DNA of 64,000 bases, from assembly GCF_001854885.1 (NCBI RefSeq), contig NZ_MDDV01000060.1, positions 62,001 through 126,000 on the forward strand, read 5' to 3'. Positions 31,835 to 41,004 of the stretch are shown piece by piece. The DNA comes from Ensifer sp. LCM 4579 (GTDB lineage Bacteria > Pseudomonadota > Alphaproteobacteria > Rhizobiales > Rhizobiaceae). Position 1 is the first letter of the stretch. Each line of letters starts with the position of its first letter. The notes under the pieces are model-generated. The model made no database searches and was not told the origin of the DNA. It saw only the letters and a program-made list of their open reading frames with translations. Both the position numbers and the translations under genes were made by a program.

Positions 31835-31863
31835 AAGTGGAGTGCGGAAGATGCCTTTTCAAG
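31835..31863 (-). promoter_or_regulatory. lon: Candidate sigma32 (RpoH) promoter of lon
   Basis: On the minus strand CTTGAAA (31857-31863) is followed after 14 bases by CTCCACTT (31835-31842). The first box is a perfect heat-shock -35; the second matches six of eight positions of CCCCATNT. It sits about 80 bases before the lon start, as expected for a heat-shock protease gene. Confidence 0.5.
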
Positions 31864-32151
31864 ACCAGGTGCAATCTCGCTTCCATGAGAATTCCGCCCT
31901 ATGCTGAAATGCTGTTGCGGACCTTACGGCACGGGGACCAGTGCACTGCAACCGGCTTCATTGAATCGTCACATCATCGCGTCGTCGTGGAGGTTTAGCA
32001 ATAATCGTTTTGCTTGATGATTATGATTTTGCGCCCGAAATTGTTCAAAAATGGGGAGAAAACACGCCAAAAATCAGAAATGAGGGCTCGACGTGCGGTG
32101 ATCTCGGCCCTTGGCTCGGCCAACCGGGCGCTCGGCCATTGAATCCCGTGA

Positions 32152-32176
32152 AAAAGCCCGCACATGGCGGGCTTTT
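32152..32176 (-). terminator. clpX terminator
   Basis: Ten-base arms (AAAAGCCCGC with GCGGGCTTTT) flank a 5-base loop and are followed by T residues on the minus strand, 22 bases after the clpX stop. Confidence 0.85.
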
Positions 32177-32198
32177 CAGTTGAACGGGAGCAGCGCCA

Positions 32199-33476
32199 TC
32201 AAGCCGAGACGTTGGTCTTTTCCTCGGAGCGGTCCGAATAGATGTAGAGCGGCCGCGCCGTCCCCTTGACGACCTCGTCCGAAATGACGACCTCGCGAAC
32301 GCCCTCGAGCGTCGGCAGCTCGAACATGGTGTCGAGCAGGATCTTCTCCATGATTGAACGCAGGCCGCGGGCGCCGGTCTTGCGGACGATCGCCCGCCGG
32401 GCGATTTCCCTGAGGGCATCCTCGTGGAAGGTCAGTTCGACGTCTTCCATCTCGAACAGCCGCTGGTACTGCTTTACGAGCGCGTTCTTCGGCTCCGACA
32501 GGATCTGGATCAGAGCGTCCTCGTCGAGGTCCTCAAGCGTCGCCAGCACCGGCAGACGGCCGATGAATTCCGGAATGAGGCCGAACTTGACCAGATCTTC
32601 CGGCTCCAGGTCACGCAGAACCTCGCCCACGCGGCGGTCTTCCGGAGCACGAACGGTGGCTCCGAAGCCGATCGAGGTCTTTTCACCGCGGGCGGAAATG
32701 ATCTTGTCGAGACCGGCAAAGGCACCGCCGCAGATGAAAAGGATATTGGTCGTATCCACCTGCAGGAATTCCTGCTGCGGGTGCTTGCGGCCGCCCTGCG
32801 GCGGCACCGAGGCAACGGTGCCTTCCATGATCTTGAGCAAGGCCTGCTGCACGCCCTCGCCCGAGACGTCGCGGGTGATCGACGGATTGTCAGACTTGCG
32901 AGAGATCTTGTCGACCTCGTCGATGTAGACGATGCCGCGCTGCGCGCGCTCGACATTGTAGTCGGCCGCCTGGAGCAGCTTCAGGATGATGTTCTCGACG
33001 TCCTCGCCGACATAGCCCGCTTCAGTCAGGGTCGTGGCATCGGCCATGGTGAAGGGAACATCGATGATCCGGGCCAGCGTCTGCGCCAGATAGGTCTTGC
33101 CGCAGCCGGTCGGCCCGACAAGCATGATGTTCGATTTTGCCAACTCGACGTCGCTGCTCTTGGCGGCATGCGCAAGGCGCTTGTAGTGGTTGTGCACGGC
33201 AACCGACAGGATGCGCTTGGCCTGCTGCTGGCCGATGACATACTCGTCGAGGACCTTGATGATCTCCTGCGGGGTCGGCACGCCATCGCGAGACTTGACC
33301 ATCGAGGTCTTGTTCTCTTCGCGGATGATGTCCATGCATAGTTCCACGCATTCATCGCAGATGAATACGGTGGGTCCGGCAATCAGTTTGCGAACTTCAT
33401 GCTGGCTCTTGCCGCAAAACGAACAATAGAGGGTATTTTTCGAGTCACCGCCGTTGCTACCGCTGACCTTGCTCAT
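32199..33476 (-). CDS. clpX: ATP-dependent Clp protease ATP-binding subunit ClpX
   Basis: ClpX is the AAA+ unfoldase that feeds substrates to ClpP (425 residues). It has an N-terminal zinc-binding domain ([14 protein letters not shown], then CDECVELC), the Walker A GPTGCGKT, the Walker [10 protein letters not shown] and the ClpP-docking IGF loop in [13 protein letters not shown]. The ATG at 33476 gives [11 protein letters not shown]; a longer frame upstream is not conserved. It lies downstream of clpP in the same direction but with a 380-base gap, so it probably has its own promoter. Confidence 0.97.
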   Translation of the reverse strand: MSKVSGSNGGDSKNTLYCSFCGKSQHEVRKLIAGPTVFICDECVELCMDIIREENKTSMVKSRDGVPTPQEIIKVLDEYVIGQQQAKRILSVAVHNHYKRLAHAAKSSDVELAKSNIMLVGPTGCGKTYLAQTLARIIDVPFTMADATTLTEAGYVGEDVENIILKLLQAADYNVERAQRGIVYIDEVDKISRKSDNPSITRDVSGEGVQQALLKIMEGTVASVPPQGGRKHPQQEFLQVDTTNILFICGGAFAGLDKIISARGEKTSIGFGATVRAPEDRRVGEVLRDLEPEDLVKFGLIPEFIGRLPVLATLEDLDEDALIQILSEPKNALVKQYQRLFEMEDVELTFHEDALREIARRAIVRKTGARGLRSIMEKILLDTMFELPTLEGVREVVISDEVVKGTARPLYIYSDRSEEKTNVSA

Positions 33477-33856
33477 TTTCACTTCCTTCCAGCACGCCGG
33501 ACACCTTCGGAAAGATATCACGGACTACTCAAATCGCCTTGCGCGAGCCCTCATCGCCCGCACGGACGTCCCCGGGGAGTACACACCGTTCAGGCAAACT
33601 GCCCGACCTTCGGCTGCAACGAGTCTCCCCACTCAGAACGCTACACTTAGAACCCTGCAGCGCCGCGCGTCTGTCAAACACGCAAAGGCCGATCTAGCAC
33701 CTTCGATTGCCGCATGTCTTTCGCACTTTAATCGAGTCGAGAGACATGAAGCAGCACAGCATTTCGGCTCATATTAGCGGCTTTACCCTACCGATAAAGC
33801 CCTTCGCCGTTACAAATGCGTCACAATCGCGTCTGTGCGGACACAAAATCTCGACT
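33477..33856. other. 380-base gap between clpP and clpX
   Basis: No gene is supported. A modest inverted repeat (GGCTTTA and TAAAGCC, about 33779-33801) lies 55 bases after clpP, without a T tract. The separate clpX promoter should be in the 33500-33750 part. Confidence 0.5.
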
Positions 33857-34489
33857 TCAAGCCGTTTCGCCACCTTCGGCGGCTTCTCGCGAAGTGATCA
33901 CCTTGTCGATCAAACCCCAGTCTAAAGCCTCGTCGGCACTCATGAAATGATCGCGGTCAAGAGTCTGTTCCACCTCTTCATAGGTGCGACCGCAATGCCT
34001 GACATAAACTTCGTTCAGTCTGCGCTTCATCTTGAGGATGTCGCGCGCATGCCGCTCGATGTCGGAGGCCTGCCCCTGAAAGCCGCCCGACGGCTGGTGC
34101 ACCATGATGCGCGAGTTCGGCGTCGCGAAGCGCATGTCCTTATGGCCAGCGGCCAAGAGCAGCGAACCCATCGACGCCGCCTGACCGATGCAGAGCGTTG
34201 AAACCGCCGGCTTGATGAACTGCATCGTGTCATAAATGGCCATGCCGGCCGTCACGACGCCCCCGGGCGAATTGATGTAGAGCGCGATCTCCTTCTTCGG
34301 GTTTTCCGCCTCGAGGAAAAGCAACTGCGCGCAGACAAGCGTCGCCATGTGATCTTCGACCGGGCCCGTCAGGAAGATGATGCGCTCCTTGAGCAGCCGC
34401 GAATAGATGTCATACGACCGTTCGCCGCGGTTGGTCTGCTCGACAACCATCGGCACCAGCGCCATGGCCGTATCAACTGGATTTCTCAT
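33857..34489 (-). CDS. clpP: ATP-dependent Clp protease proteolytic subunit
   Basis: ClpP is the 14-mer serine protease that degrades proteins with ClpX or ClpA (210 residues). The catalytic residues are visible: Ser106 in GQAASMGSL, His131 in IMVHQPSGG and Asp180 in TLDRDHFM. The [15 protein letters not shown] start is typical of the alphaproteobacterial enzyme. Rhizobia often carry several clpP copies; this one is the copy beside clpX and lon and should be the main housekeeping enzyme. Confidence 0.97.
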   Translation of the reverse strand: MRNPVDTAMALVPMVVEQTNRGERSYDIYSRLLKERIIFLTGPVEDHMATLVCAQLLFLEAENPKKEIALYINSPGGVVTAGMAIYDTMQFIKPAVSTLCIGQAASMGSLLLAAGHKDMRFATPNSRIMVHQPSGGFQGQASDIERHARDILKMKRRLNEVYVRHCGRTYEEVEQTLDRDHFMSADEALDWGLIDKVITSREAAEGGETA

Positions 34490-34801
34490 ATCGAACCTTC
34501 ATCAGTCGGGCCCGCAATCCCTGCGCGGACCGGGAATCATCGGATAGTCCTCGGACCCTTACATAGAGTGTCAATGCCCTTCACTTCAAGTCGCGAGCGC
34601 TCGATAAGCTTAAAGGTCTCGGCTTCCGGACCCAAAGCTTTTCATTGGCCGCGCTCCCCTGCCGATAGAACATTTTTCCAACGGGTGCCTCGGCACGCGC
34701 ATGCATTGCCGCCTTGCGCACAGGCATTCGCGATTGTGCGGTAAACGACCCGTAAATTCGACGGCAGCAGGGGGCGATTGACGGCCAGAGCATGGCGCAC
34801 C
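34490..34801. other. 312-base gap between the phospholipase D gene and clpP
   Basis: It contains the candidate clpP promoter at 34561-34590. Nothing else is recognised; the short open frames here look accidental. Confidence 0.5.
34561..34590 (-). promoter_or_regulatory. clpP: Candidate clpP promoter
   Basis: On the minus strand CTTGAA (34585-34590), an 18-base spacer and CTATGT (34561-34566) approach the rhizobial housekeeping consensus CTTGAC-N17-CTATAT. It lies 72 bases before the clpP ATG. Confidence 0.45.
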
Positions 34802-36361
34802 TCAAAGCTGGGATTCCAACGGCAGAAAACGGATCGCGCCCGCGATGAGCCGGCGGAACAGGGATGCCTCGGGCTCGTGCCTGAGCAGCCGAGCCGCACC
34901 ATTCGTGCGGTCGCGCCAAACCGGCCGTCCGCCTTCCAGAAGCAGCCTGTAACTGCGCTCCGGCGATGTCTCTTCGTCGAAGATCGTTTCGAGTTCGGCG
35001 GCAAGCGCCCGGTCCGAGAAGATGACCCCCATCTCCGTGTTGAGAGACGCGGATCGCGGGTCGAAATTCATCGAGCCCACATAGCCCGTCAAACCGTCGA
35101 CGAGGAACGCCTTGGTGTGGAGGCTCGCATTGCGCGCGCCGAACAGCGACATGCGGTGATGGTCGAGAAAATCGCCGGACGCCTTGAGTTCGTAAATATC
35201 GGCGCCGCCGCGAAGCACCCCAATGCGGTATTTCATGTAGCCGCCATGAACGGCCGCCACATCGGTCGCCGCAAGCGAATTGGTCAGGACCGCCACCTTC
35301 ACGCCCTTCGCCGCGAGCGCCGTCAGTTCGCGCGTACCCTCAGCACCCGGAATGAAGTAGGGCGATATGATGCGCAGGTCGCGCTCGGCCGCCTTCATCA
35401 GCGGAAAGAGCTCCCGCAGGAGCCAATTCTGCCGCTTCTGCATCAGCGCCTTTTCCGGCGGATCGAAAGCCACGCGAACGCCGTCGCAGCGGTGGAGAGT
35501 TCGACTGCCGCAATAGAGACCCGAACCGACCTCCGCTTCGTCGACCTTTTCCAGGTAGAAGCGGGCGGCAGCGGTGCGCGCCAGCGCTTCGAGCGTCTCG
35601 CGAAGCGCCGGCAGATAAGCTTTGCGCGGCGTTCTCAGCGCTGCGATCGGCAGAACGGAAGCGCTGTTCCAGTATCGGTCGAACATTTCCGTCACCTGGT
35701 CGACCACTGGTCCCGTCATCCAGACATCCAGATCGCGGAAATTGGACAGTTCCGCCGCGTCGAAATAGGCGTCGCCGATGTTTCGACCGCCGGAAATCGC
35801 CAAGCGCCCATCCGCTAGCCACAGCTTGTTATGCATCCGCCGCGTCGCGCTGAACGCACGAACCGCCATTTCGAAGCCGCGACGGAAGCGGTCGACCCTT
35901 GCGCGGCTCGGATTGAAGAGGCGTACCTCGACATTCGGGTGGGCGTCGAGCGAGATGCAGAGGCGGTCATGGATCCCGGCGTTGATGTCATCGAGCAGCA
36001 AGCGGACGCGCACGCCCCGGTCCGCCGCCTCGACGATCTCGCGCGTTAGCAGGAAACCGGTCAGGTCGTCCTTCCAGTAATAATATTGCAGGTCGAGGCT
36101 GCGCCCGGCCCGGCGGGCCGACTGCGCCCGTACGACAAAGGCTTCGATATTGTCCGACACCAGGGCAATCGCGCTCTGAGGCAAGCCCTCGGCCGTGAGC
36201 GAGGCTACGCCCCTATCGATTTCGGTCTCGTCGCCGGCAATCGGCAGGGCAAAGGAAGGCGGCGCATGGGGGCGGCGGCCGAACACACCGTAGACGTAGA
36301 CTGTCGCCGCCGCGAGCAGCGCGAAGAGCAGGGTGAGGAAGAGCGCAATCCAAGACAACAT
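34802..36361 (-). CDS. Phospholipase D family protein (cardiolipin synthase ClsB/ClsC-like)
   Basis: This is a 519-residue membrane-anchored PLD enzyme. One N-terminal transmembrane helix (residues 3-27) precedes two HKD catalytic motifs: MHNKLWLADGRLAISGGRN in the first half and LHTKAFLVDGLTGYVGSMNFDPRS in the second. The family joins phospholipids to make cardiolipin or transfers phosphatidyl groups. It lies directly downstream of an endonuclease/exonuclease/phosphatase gene, the same partnership as ybhP and ybhO (clsB) in E. coli, so a membrane-lipid role is likely. Confidence 0.86.
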   Translation of the reverse strand: MLSWIALFLTLLFALLAAATVYVYGVFGRRPHAPPSFALPIAGDETEIDRGVASLTAEGLPQSAIALVSDNIEAFVVRAQSARRAGRSLDLQYYYWKDDLTGFLLTREIVEAADRGVRVRLLLDDINAGIHDRLCISLDAHPNVEVRLFNPSRARVDRFRRGFEMAVRAFSATRRMHNKLWLADGRLAISGGRNIGDAYFDAAELSNFRDLDVWMTGPVVDQVTEMFDRYWNSASVLPIAALRTPRKAYLPALRETLEALARTAAARFYLEKVDEAEVGSGLYCGSRTLHRCDGVRVAFDPPEKALMQKRQNWLLRELFPLMKAAERDLRIISPYFIPGAEGTRELTALAAKGVKVAVLTNSLAATDVAAVHGGYMKYRIGVLRGGADIYELKASGDFLDHHRMSLFGARNASLHTKAFLVDGLTGYVGSMNFDPRSASLNTEMGVIFSDRALAAELETIFDEETSPERSYRLLLEGGRPVWRDRTNGAARLLRHEPEASLFRRLIAGAIRFLPLESQL

Positions 36362-36496
36362 GACTGCCGCCTACCGCATGTCTCCTTTAATCCACCTTGA
36401 TTGAAGGAGACATGCAGCAACATAAAGTATGGAACTCCATCCCGCGAGTTTACCCCTGAACCCTCTCCGATCTACGCACAGACGTGGTGGCATTCT

Positions 36497-37351
36497 TTAC
36501 ACGGGCTCCACGCCGAGCAGCCCCGCGTGGCGTCCGTCCTCGTCCTTGATGGCGGCCTTCAGGTCGATCGATGCCTTGACCGGCAGGTGATCGGAGGCCA
36601 CCCGCGCAAGCGGCGTGTCGTGCACCGCCACGGAGGTCACGAGTTGGTGGGGGTTGCCGAGGACCCGGTCGAGTGGAAAGAGCGGAAAGCGCGACGGGAA
36701 GCTTGCGACGGTCCCGTGGGAGGGGTCGAAGAGGGGGTGCAGAATTCTTAAGGACGAGCGCTTGCCCATCCGCCACTCGTTGAGATCACCGATCAGGAGG
36801 GTCGGCCGATCGCCGCCGTCGGCGGCGACCTGCATGATCGTCTCGGCCTGTCGCGCACGGGAGTGGCGCAGCAGGCCGAGATGGGCGGCGATCACCCTCA
36901 GCGGACCGATCTGGAGGTCGAGATCGACGACGAGCGCGCCGCGCGGCTCGACGCCGGGGAGGTTCAGCTGCCGCACAGCGGAAATGGCCCCTTCCCTGAG
37001 CAGAAGGACATTGCCATGCCAGCCGTGGCCTTTTTCCGAAAACGGAGAGATCGGCACCGATACGAGATGGGCTTCCCGACGCAGGTGATCGAGATCGAGG
37101 AGGCCGGCGCGCTCGCCGAATCTCTGATCGGCCTCCTGCAGGGCCACGATATCCGCTCCAAGCTCGGCGATGACCTGGGCGGTCCGCGTCGGATCGAAGC
37201 GGCCGTCGATGCCGACGCATTTATGGATGTTGTAGGATGCGATTACGATGTCGCCGCGGCTCACCGCCGCGTCGCGGTTGACGACGGTCGGCCGCCGCTT
37301 GCGGATCGCTGCCATGATCCCCGCGGACAGTATACCTTGCGATCTCGCCAT
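36497..37351 (-). CDS. Endonuclease/exonuclease/phosphatase family protein (YbhP-like)
   Basis: This 284-residue protein is of the DNase I/sphingomyelinase fold. The family motifs are in order: ASYNIHKCVG, VALQEAD, GDLNEWRMG and SDHLPV, which provide the Mg2+ and catalytic His/Asp residues. The ATG at 37351 has AGGGAA just upstream, while earlier starts lack one. It precedes the phospholipase D gene by 135 bases in the same direction. The phosphodiester substrate, lipid or nucleic acid, is unknown; the context favours a lipid. Confidence 0.85.
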   Translation of the reverse strand: MARSQGILSAGIMAAIRKRRPTVVNRDAAVSRGDIVIASYNIHKCVGIDGRFDPTRTAQVIAELGADIVALQEADQRFGERAGLLDLDHLRREAHLVSVPISPFSEKGHGWHGNVLLLREGAISAVRQLNLPGVEPRGALVVDLDLQIGPLRVIAAHLGLLRHSRARQAETIMQVAADGGDRPTLLIGDLNEWRMGKRSSLRILHPLFDPSHGTVASFPSRFPLFPLDRVLGNPHQLVTSVAVHDTPLARVASDHLPVKASIDLKAAIKDEDGRHAGLLGVEPV

Positions 37352-37519
37352 GGCTTTCCCTGCTTGCTGCCGCATCATGCGCAAATAAGTTGGTCAGTGC
37401 CACCCAAAAAAGTCGACTTTGTGCCCGCCTCGCTTCTACCGGCGCTGCTCGCCGATTGCTCTTGCGGCAACGCCGTCCGGCGCAATAGAGATCTATGACA
37501 TGCATCAAGAGACGAAATC

Positions 37520-38758
37520 ATGACACCCATCTCCATAAACGGCGCCGCCCGGCGGGTTCGCCTCGACGTTCGCGATCCCGATTTCTATCGCAATCCACTT
37601 CCTGCCTATGCCGCGCTCCATGCGGAATGCCCCGCCTTTTTCTGGGAGGAGCCGCGGCAATGGTACTTTGCGGGTTACGATCAGGTGAACGCGCTGCTGC
37701 GCGACCGCCGCTTCGGCCGCCAGATCCTGCATGTCGCGACGCGCGAGGAGCTCGGCCTCGCCGAGCCGAAGCCGCATCTCAAGGATTTCGATGCGCTGGA
37801 GGCGCATTCGCTGCTCGAATTGGAACCGCCGGCGCATACCCGGCTGCGAACGCTGGTCAACCGCGCCTTCGTTTCCCGGCAGATCGAGCAGTTGAGACCG
37901 GAGATCGAAGCGCTCTCGCATGCGGTCATCGACACATTCGAAAAGGACGGCGGGGTCGAACTGCTGAAGACCTACGCGGAAACGATCCCGGTCACGATCA
38001 TCGCACGCATGCTCGGCATCCCGATCGAGGCGGCCCCTTGCCTGCTCGACTGGTCGCACCGGATGGTGAAGATGTATGTGTTCAATCCGAGCGTCGAGAC
38101 GGAGCTTGACGCCAACCGTGCTTCCGCGGAATTCGCCGAATACCTCAAGGGCATCATCGCCGGGAAACGTGCAGAGCCGGCTGACGATCTGCTCACCCAT
38201 ATGATCACCTCCGAGAAGGACGGCGAGCGACTCTCCGAGGCCGAATTGGTCTCGACGACCGTCCTCCTTCTGAATGCAGGCCACGAGGCGACGGTGCATC
38301 AGATCGGCAATGCCGTGCGCACCATCCTCAAGTCCGGCCTTTCCGCCACCGAGCTCTTCGCAAATGAGGAAACGACGCAGCGCACCGTCGAGGAGTGCCT
38401 GCGCTTAGCAGCCCCCCTGCACATCTTCCAGCGCTACGCGCTCTGCGACGTCGAGATCGAGGACGGCGTTGCGCTCAAGAAGGGCGACAGGATCGGGCTG
38501 ATGCTCGGCGCTGCGAACGTCGACCCGCGCAAATTCTCCGCACCCGATACGTTCAAGCCGGACCGCGATGAAGGCGCCAACGTCTCCTTCGGCGCGGGCC
38601 TGCACTTCTGCATCGGCGCGCCGCTTGCCCGGCTGGAACTCAACATCGCGCTGCCGATCCTCTTTCGGCGGCTGCCGGGCATGCGGCTGAAAGACGAGCC
38701 GCCGGTCAAGGACAGCTTCCACTTCCACGGCTTGGAACGGCTGGATCTCGTCTGGTAA
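37520..38758 (+). CDS. Cytochrome P450
   Basis: This is a 412-residue soluble class I bacterial P450. The heme-binding loop FGAGLHFCIGAP places the thiolate at Cys364, the K-helix ExxR is in VEECLRLAAP, and the I-helix reads LLLNAGHEATV. In that I-helix the usual Thr after the acidic residue is Ala, as in P450eryF. It needs ferredoxin and reductase partners, which are not encoded next to it. It stands alone with an AAGAGACG ribosome-site candidate; the substrate cannot be predicted. Confidence 0.93.
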   Translation: MTPISINGAARRVRLDVRDPDFYRNPLPAYAALHAECPAFFWEEPRQWYFAGYDQVNALLRDRRFGRQILHVATREELGLAEPKPHLKDFDALEAHSLLELEPPAHTRLRTLVNRAFVSRQIEQLRPEIEALSHAVIDTFEKDGGVELLKTYAETIPVTIIARMLGIPIEAAPCLLDWSHRMVKMYVFNPSVETELDANRASAEFAEYLKGIIAGKRAEPADDLLTHMITSEKDGERLSEAELVSTTVLLLNAGHEATVHQIGNAVRTILKSGLSATELFANEETTQRTVEECLRLAAPLHIFQRYALCDVEIEDGVALKKGDRIGLMLGAANVDPRKFSAPDTFKPDRDEGANVSFGAGLHFCIGAPLARLELNIALPILFRRLPGMRLKDEPPVKDSFHFHGLERLDLVW

Positions 38759-38841
38759 TGCAACGCGCCCGGAAGCGCTTCACAATCGGTTAAGCATGGC
38801 GTCCTATGCCTTCTTGACGGAATCGCGAGGAGAGCCCGCCG

Positions 38842-40048
38842 ATGCAGCCACTGATGTTCACAAGCCTGATCGCCGTCGGCCTCGCCCTCAGCGGCTGCCA
38901 GAGCGAGCTCGCCACGGTTGCCGACGCGGCTCTCAGGGGCGCGCCCGGATACCCCGTCCAGCAACGGCCGGACCAGTCCCAGCCAAACACGCCCTCCCAG
39001 CCGACGGAGCCCGTCCAGACCTACGCCTCCCACAGCGCCACCGGTCGAAGACGTGGTGGAGAAGCCGGCCTGCGACGCGGATATGCAGGCTAAGCTGAAG
39101 ACCCCGGGCACCAACGCCATCACGCTTGCCTGCAGCCTTCGCCTGTCCTCATCGGACGTCATCACGCATCCGATCGTCTTCGAAGGCAGTGCTGCCTCCG
39201 GTTCCGTTCTCGACTGCGGCGGCGGACTGCTTGACGTGAGTGCCGGCCAATCGCGCAAGGAGAAGACCGCCATTACGGTCCGCTCCAGGAAGACGGCCGG
39301 CGCGTGGGACGCACCGTCCGGCGTGACCATTCGCAACTGCCGGATCAAGGGCTTCGTGCGGCTTTACGGACTTGGCGAGAACGCCAATGGTGAGACGATG
39401 AAGCTGTCGTCCCGCAACCGTGACCACACGGCCTTCGCCCAGGCCTCGGCGCCAAGGAATGTGCGCCTGGAGAACGTGACCTTCGATGCGCCGGACGGCA
39501 TTCCCTTCTATGTCGGACCCGGCGTGACCAATGCCGCCCTCGTGAATTCCAAGATCAATGGCCGTTCGACGGCCGTAGCCGTCTACCTGGACGCCGAGTC
39601 AGCCAATAACACGATCAGCAACAACGTCTTCGGCTTGACCACGGAGAAGCGAGAACTGATCGCCATCGACGGTTCGGCCGGGAACAGGATCACCAACAAC
39701 ACATTCGAGCACGCGGACAATGGCGGCGTCTTCGTCTATCGCAATTGCGGCGAAGGGGGCGTGATCCGGCATCAGAAGCCGCAATTCAACCAGATCGTCG
39801 GTAATACGTTCCGCTACCGCTCATCGTTCCTCGCAAGGCCGGCCGTATGGCTGAACTCGCGCAATGGCTCGAGCAGCTATTGCTTCAAGGATCCCGCCTA
39901 TCCCTTCGGAAGCAGCGCTAGCAATCTCGATTTCGCCGAGAATAATGTGGTGCGCAACAACCGGCTGGGCGGTGGCTCGGCAAGCCTGATCCGGAACGAT
40001 GATCCGAGCAACGAGGTCAGCGGCAATATCGGGAGCGGCGGCTGGTGA
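38842..40048 (+). pseudogene. Frameshifted lipoprotein with right-handed beta-helix
   Basis: Two frames make one protein. The first begins at 38842 with AGGAGAG upstream and encodes a lipoprotein signal (TSLIAVGLALSGC, lipobox LSGC at Cys19) and a Pro/Gln-rich linker. The second frame, entered between about 39015 and 39050, continues with PPVEDVVEKPACDADMQ and then a parallel beta-helix with many Asn/Gly turns (ANNTISNNVFG, GNRITNNTFEH, NVVRNNRLGG). A shift of +1 is needed to join them. This may be a true mutation, a slippage site or a sequencing error. It is otherwise intact to the TGA. A surface carbohydrate-binding or polysaccharide-lyase-like role is only a guess. Confidence 0.65.
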
Positions 40049-40082
40049 GCTGGGCAAAAACGCGAGCGTTGGTAGGCTCTGC

Positions 40083-40427
40083 CTAAAGCCGGACGACGTA
40101 GTCCTTGCGGGTCGTTTCCACGACTTCCCATGTTCCGTTGAAGCCGGGCCGCAGGACCATACGGTGGCCGGGCCGCAGATGAACGGCCTCGCCGCCTTCC
40201 TCAGTCACGATCGAATAGCCGGAGAGGATGTGGAAATACTCCCATTCTTCATAGATGACCCGCCATTTTCCGGGCGTCGATTCCCAGATGCCGGCATAAA
40301 GCCCCCCGGGCGCTTCCTCGATGTTCCAGGTGCGGAATTCAGGCGTTCCTGAAATCAGCCGATCGGGCGCCGGAGCGCCGATCTCCGCTTCGGCCGTAAC
40401 CGGATCAAAGCTCAGCATGTGGCTCAT
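40083..40427 (-). CDS. Cupin domain protein (DUF861/EutQ-like)
   Basis: This 114-residue single cupin has the DUF861 pattern GKWRVIYEEWEYFHILSGYSIV, then LRPGHRMVLRPGFNGTWEV. The metal-binding histidines of ordinary cupins are mostly absent, as is usual in this group. A near-perfect ribosome site (AAGGAGGTG) precedes the ATG. The function is unknown. Three ATACC-type direct repeats lie 110-180 bases upstream and may control it. Confidence 0.82.
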   Translation of the reverse strand: MSHMLSFDPVTAEAEIGAPAPDRLISGTPEFRTWNIEEAPGGLYAGIWESTPGKWRVIYEEWEYFHILSGYSIVTEEGGEAVHLRPGHRMVLRPGFNGTWEVVETTRKDYVVRL

Positions 40428-41004
40428 GAGGCACCTCCTTGCTGCAATTCCTTGGCCCTTAGCTTCAGATGTGGTTCGTCACATACCTCTGACAAGCGCC
40501 GAATTGAAAACATTCAGTTTTTCTGAAACCGGCTTCAGATACCATTGGTCGATTCCTCAGATACCCTTGATCAGGTGCGGCATCTACATCGCATACCATT
40601 GACCAACTCTGCAACCGTACGGCAAGCCCCTGCATTTCCAGGGGAATTCATGACAGATGTGGCTTACGCCGCGCTGGACAGAAGAACGAGGCCGGGCCTC
40701 CCCTTCCCATCTAACTCCAGTCAGTTTCCTGTTCCCCGCTCCGTCCGACTGATCCGCAGCTATCTGCCGGCGATCGCACTGGGGCGGATAGCTTCGTTTC
40801 CTCGGGCTCGCCATTAGGCCGAGGCTCCCGTGGGCTAGCCGGGTCCGGCCTCAAACATCAGCGTCCAAAACCGGGGGGTGACAAATGCGATTGTTGCCGC
40901 GACAGTTGTTATGGATGAATTGATAAGCGTTTAGCTCTGGTGTTGTGGAATATTCCTGAGCGACTTACGTTAGTTTAGCGCGAAGATTCGCGGCGGGATG
41001 GTAT
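40428..41004. other. 577-base intergenic region left of the accessory block
   Basis: It is less GC-rich than its neighbours. The ATACC repeats (40539-40604) are the only structure I can name. Short open frames at 40545-40817 have no coding support. Confidence 0.5.
40539..40604. repeat. Three degenerate direct repeats, ATACCNTTGRYC
   Basis: ATACCATTGGTC at 40539, ATACCCTTGATC at 40561 and ATACCATTGACC at 40593 are spaced 22 and 32 bases apart, near two and three helical turns. The first contains the small palindrome ACCATTGGT. Regularly spaced copies on one face of DNA suggest a regulator site between the cupin gene and the remnant on the right. Confidence 0.45.

Larger units (their letters stand above)
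31755..32198. other. 444-base intergenic region between clpX and lon
   Basis: It holds the clpX terminator (32152-32176) and the candidate lon heat-shock promoter (31835-31863). The AT-rich stretch near 31980-32060 may be another promoter region. No gene is supported. Confidence 0.6.
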
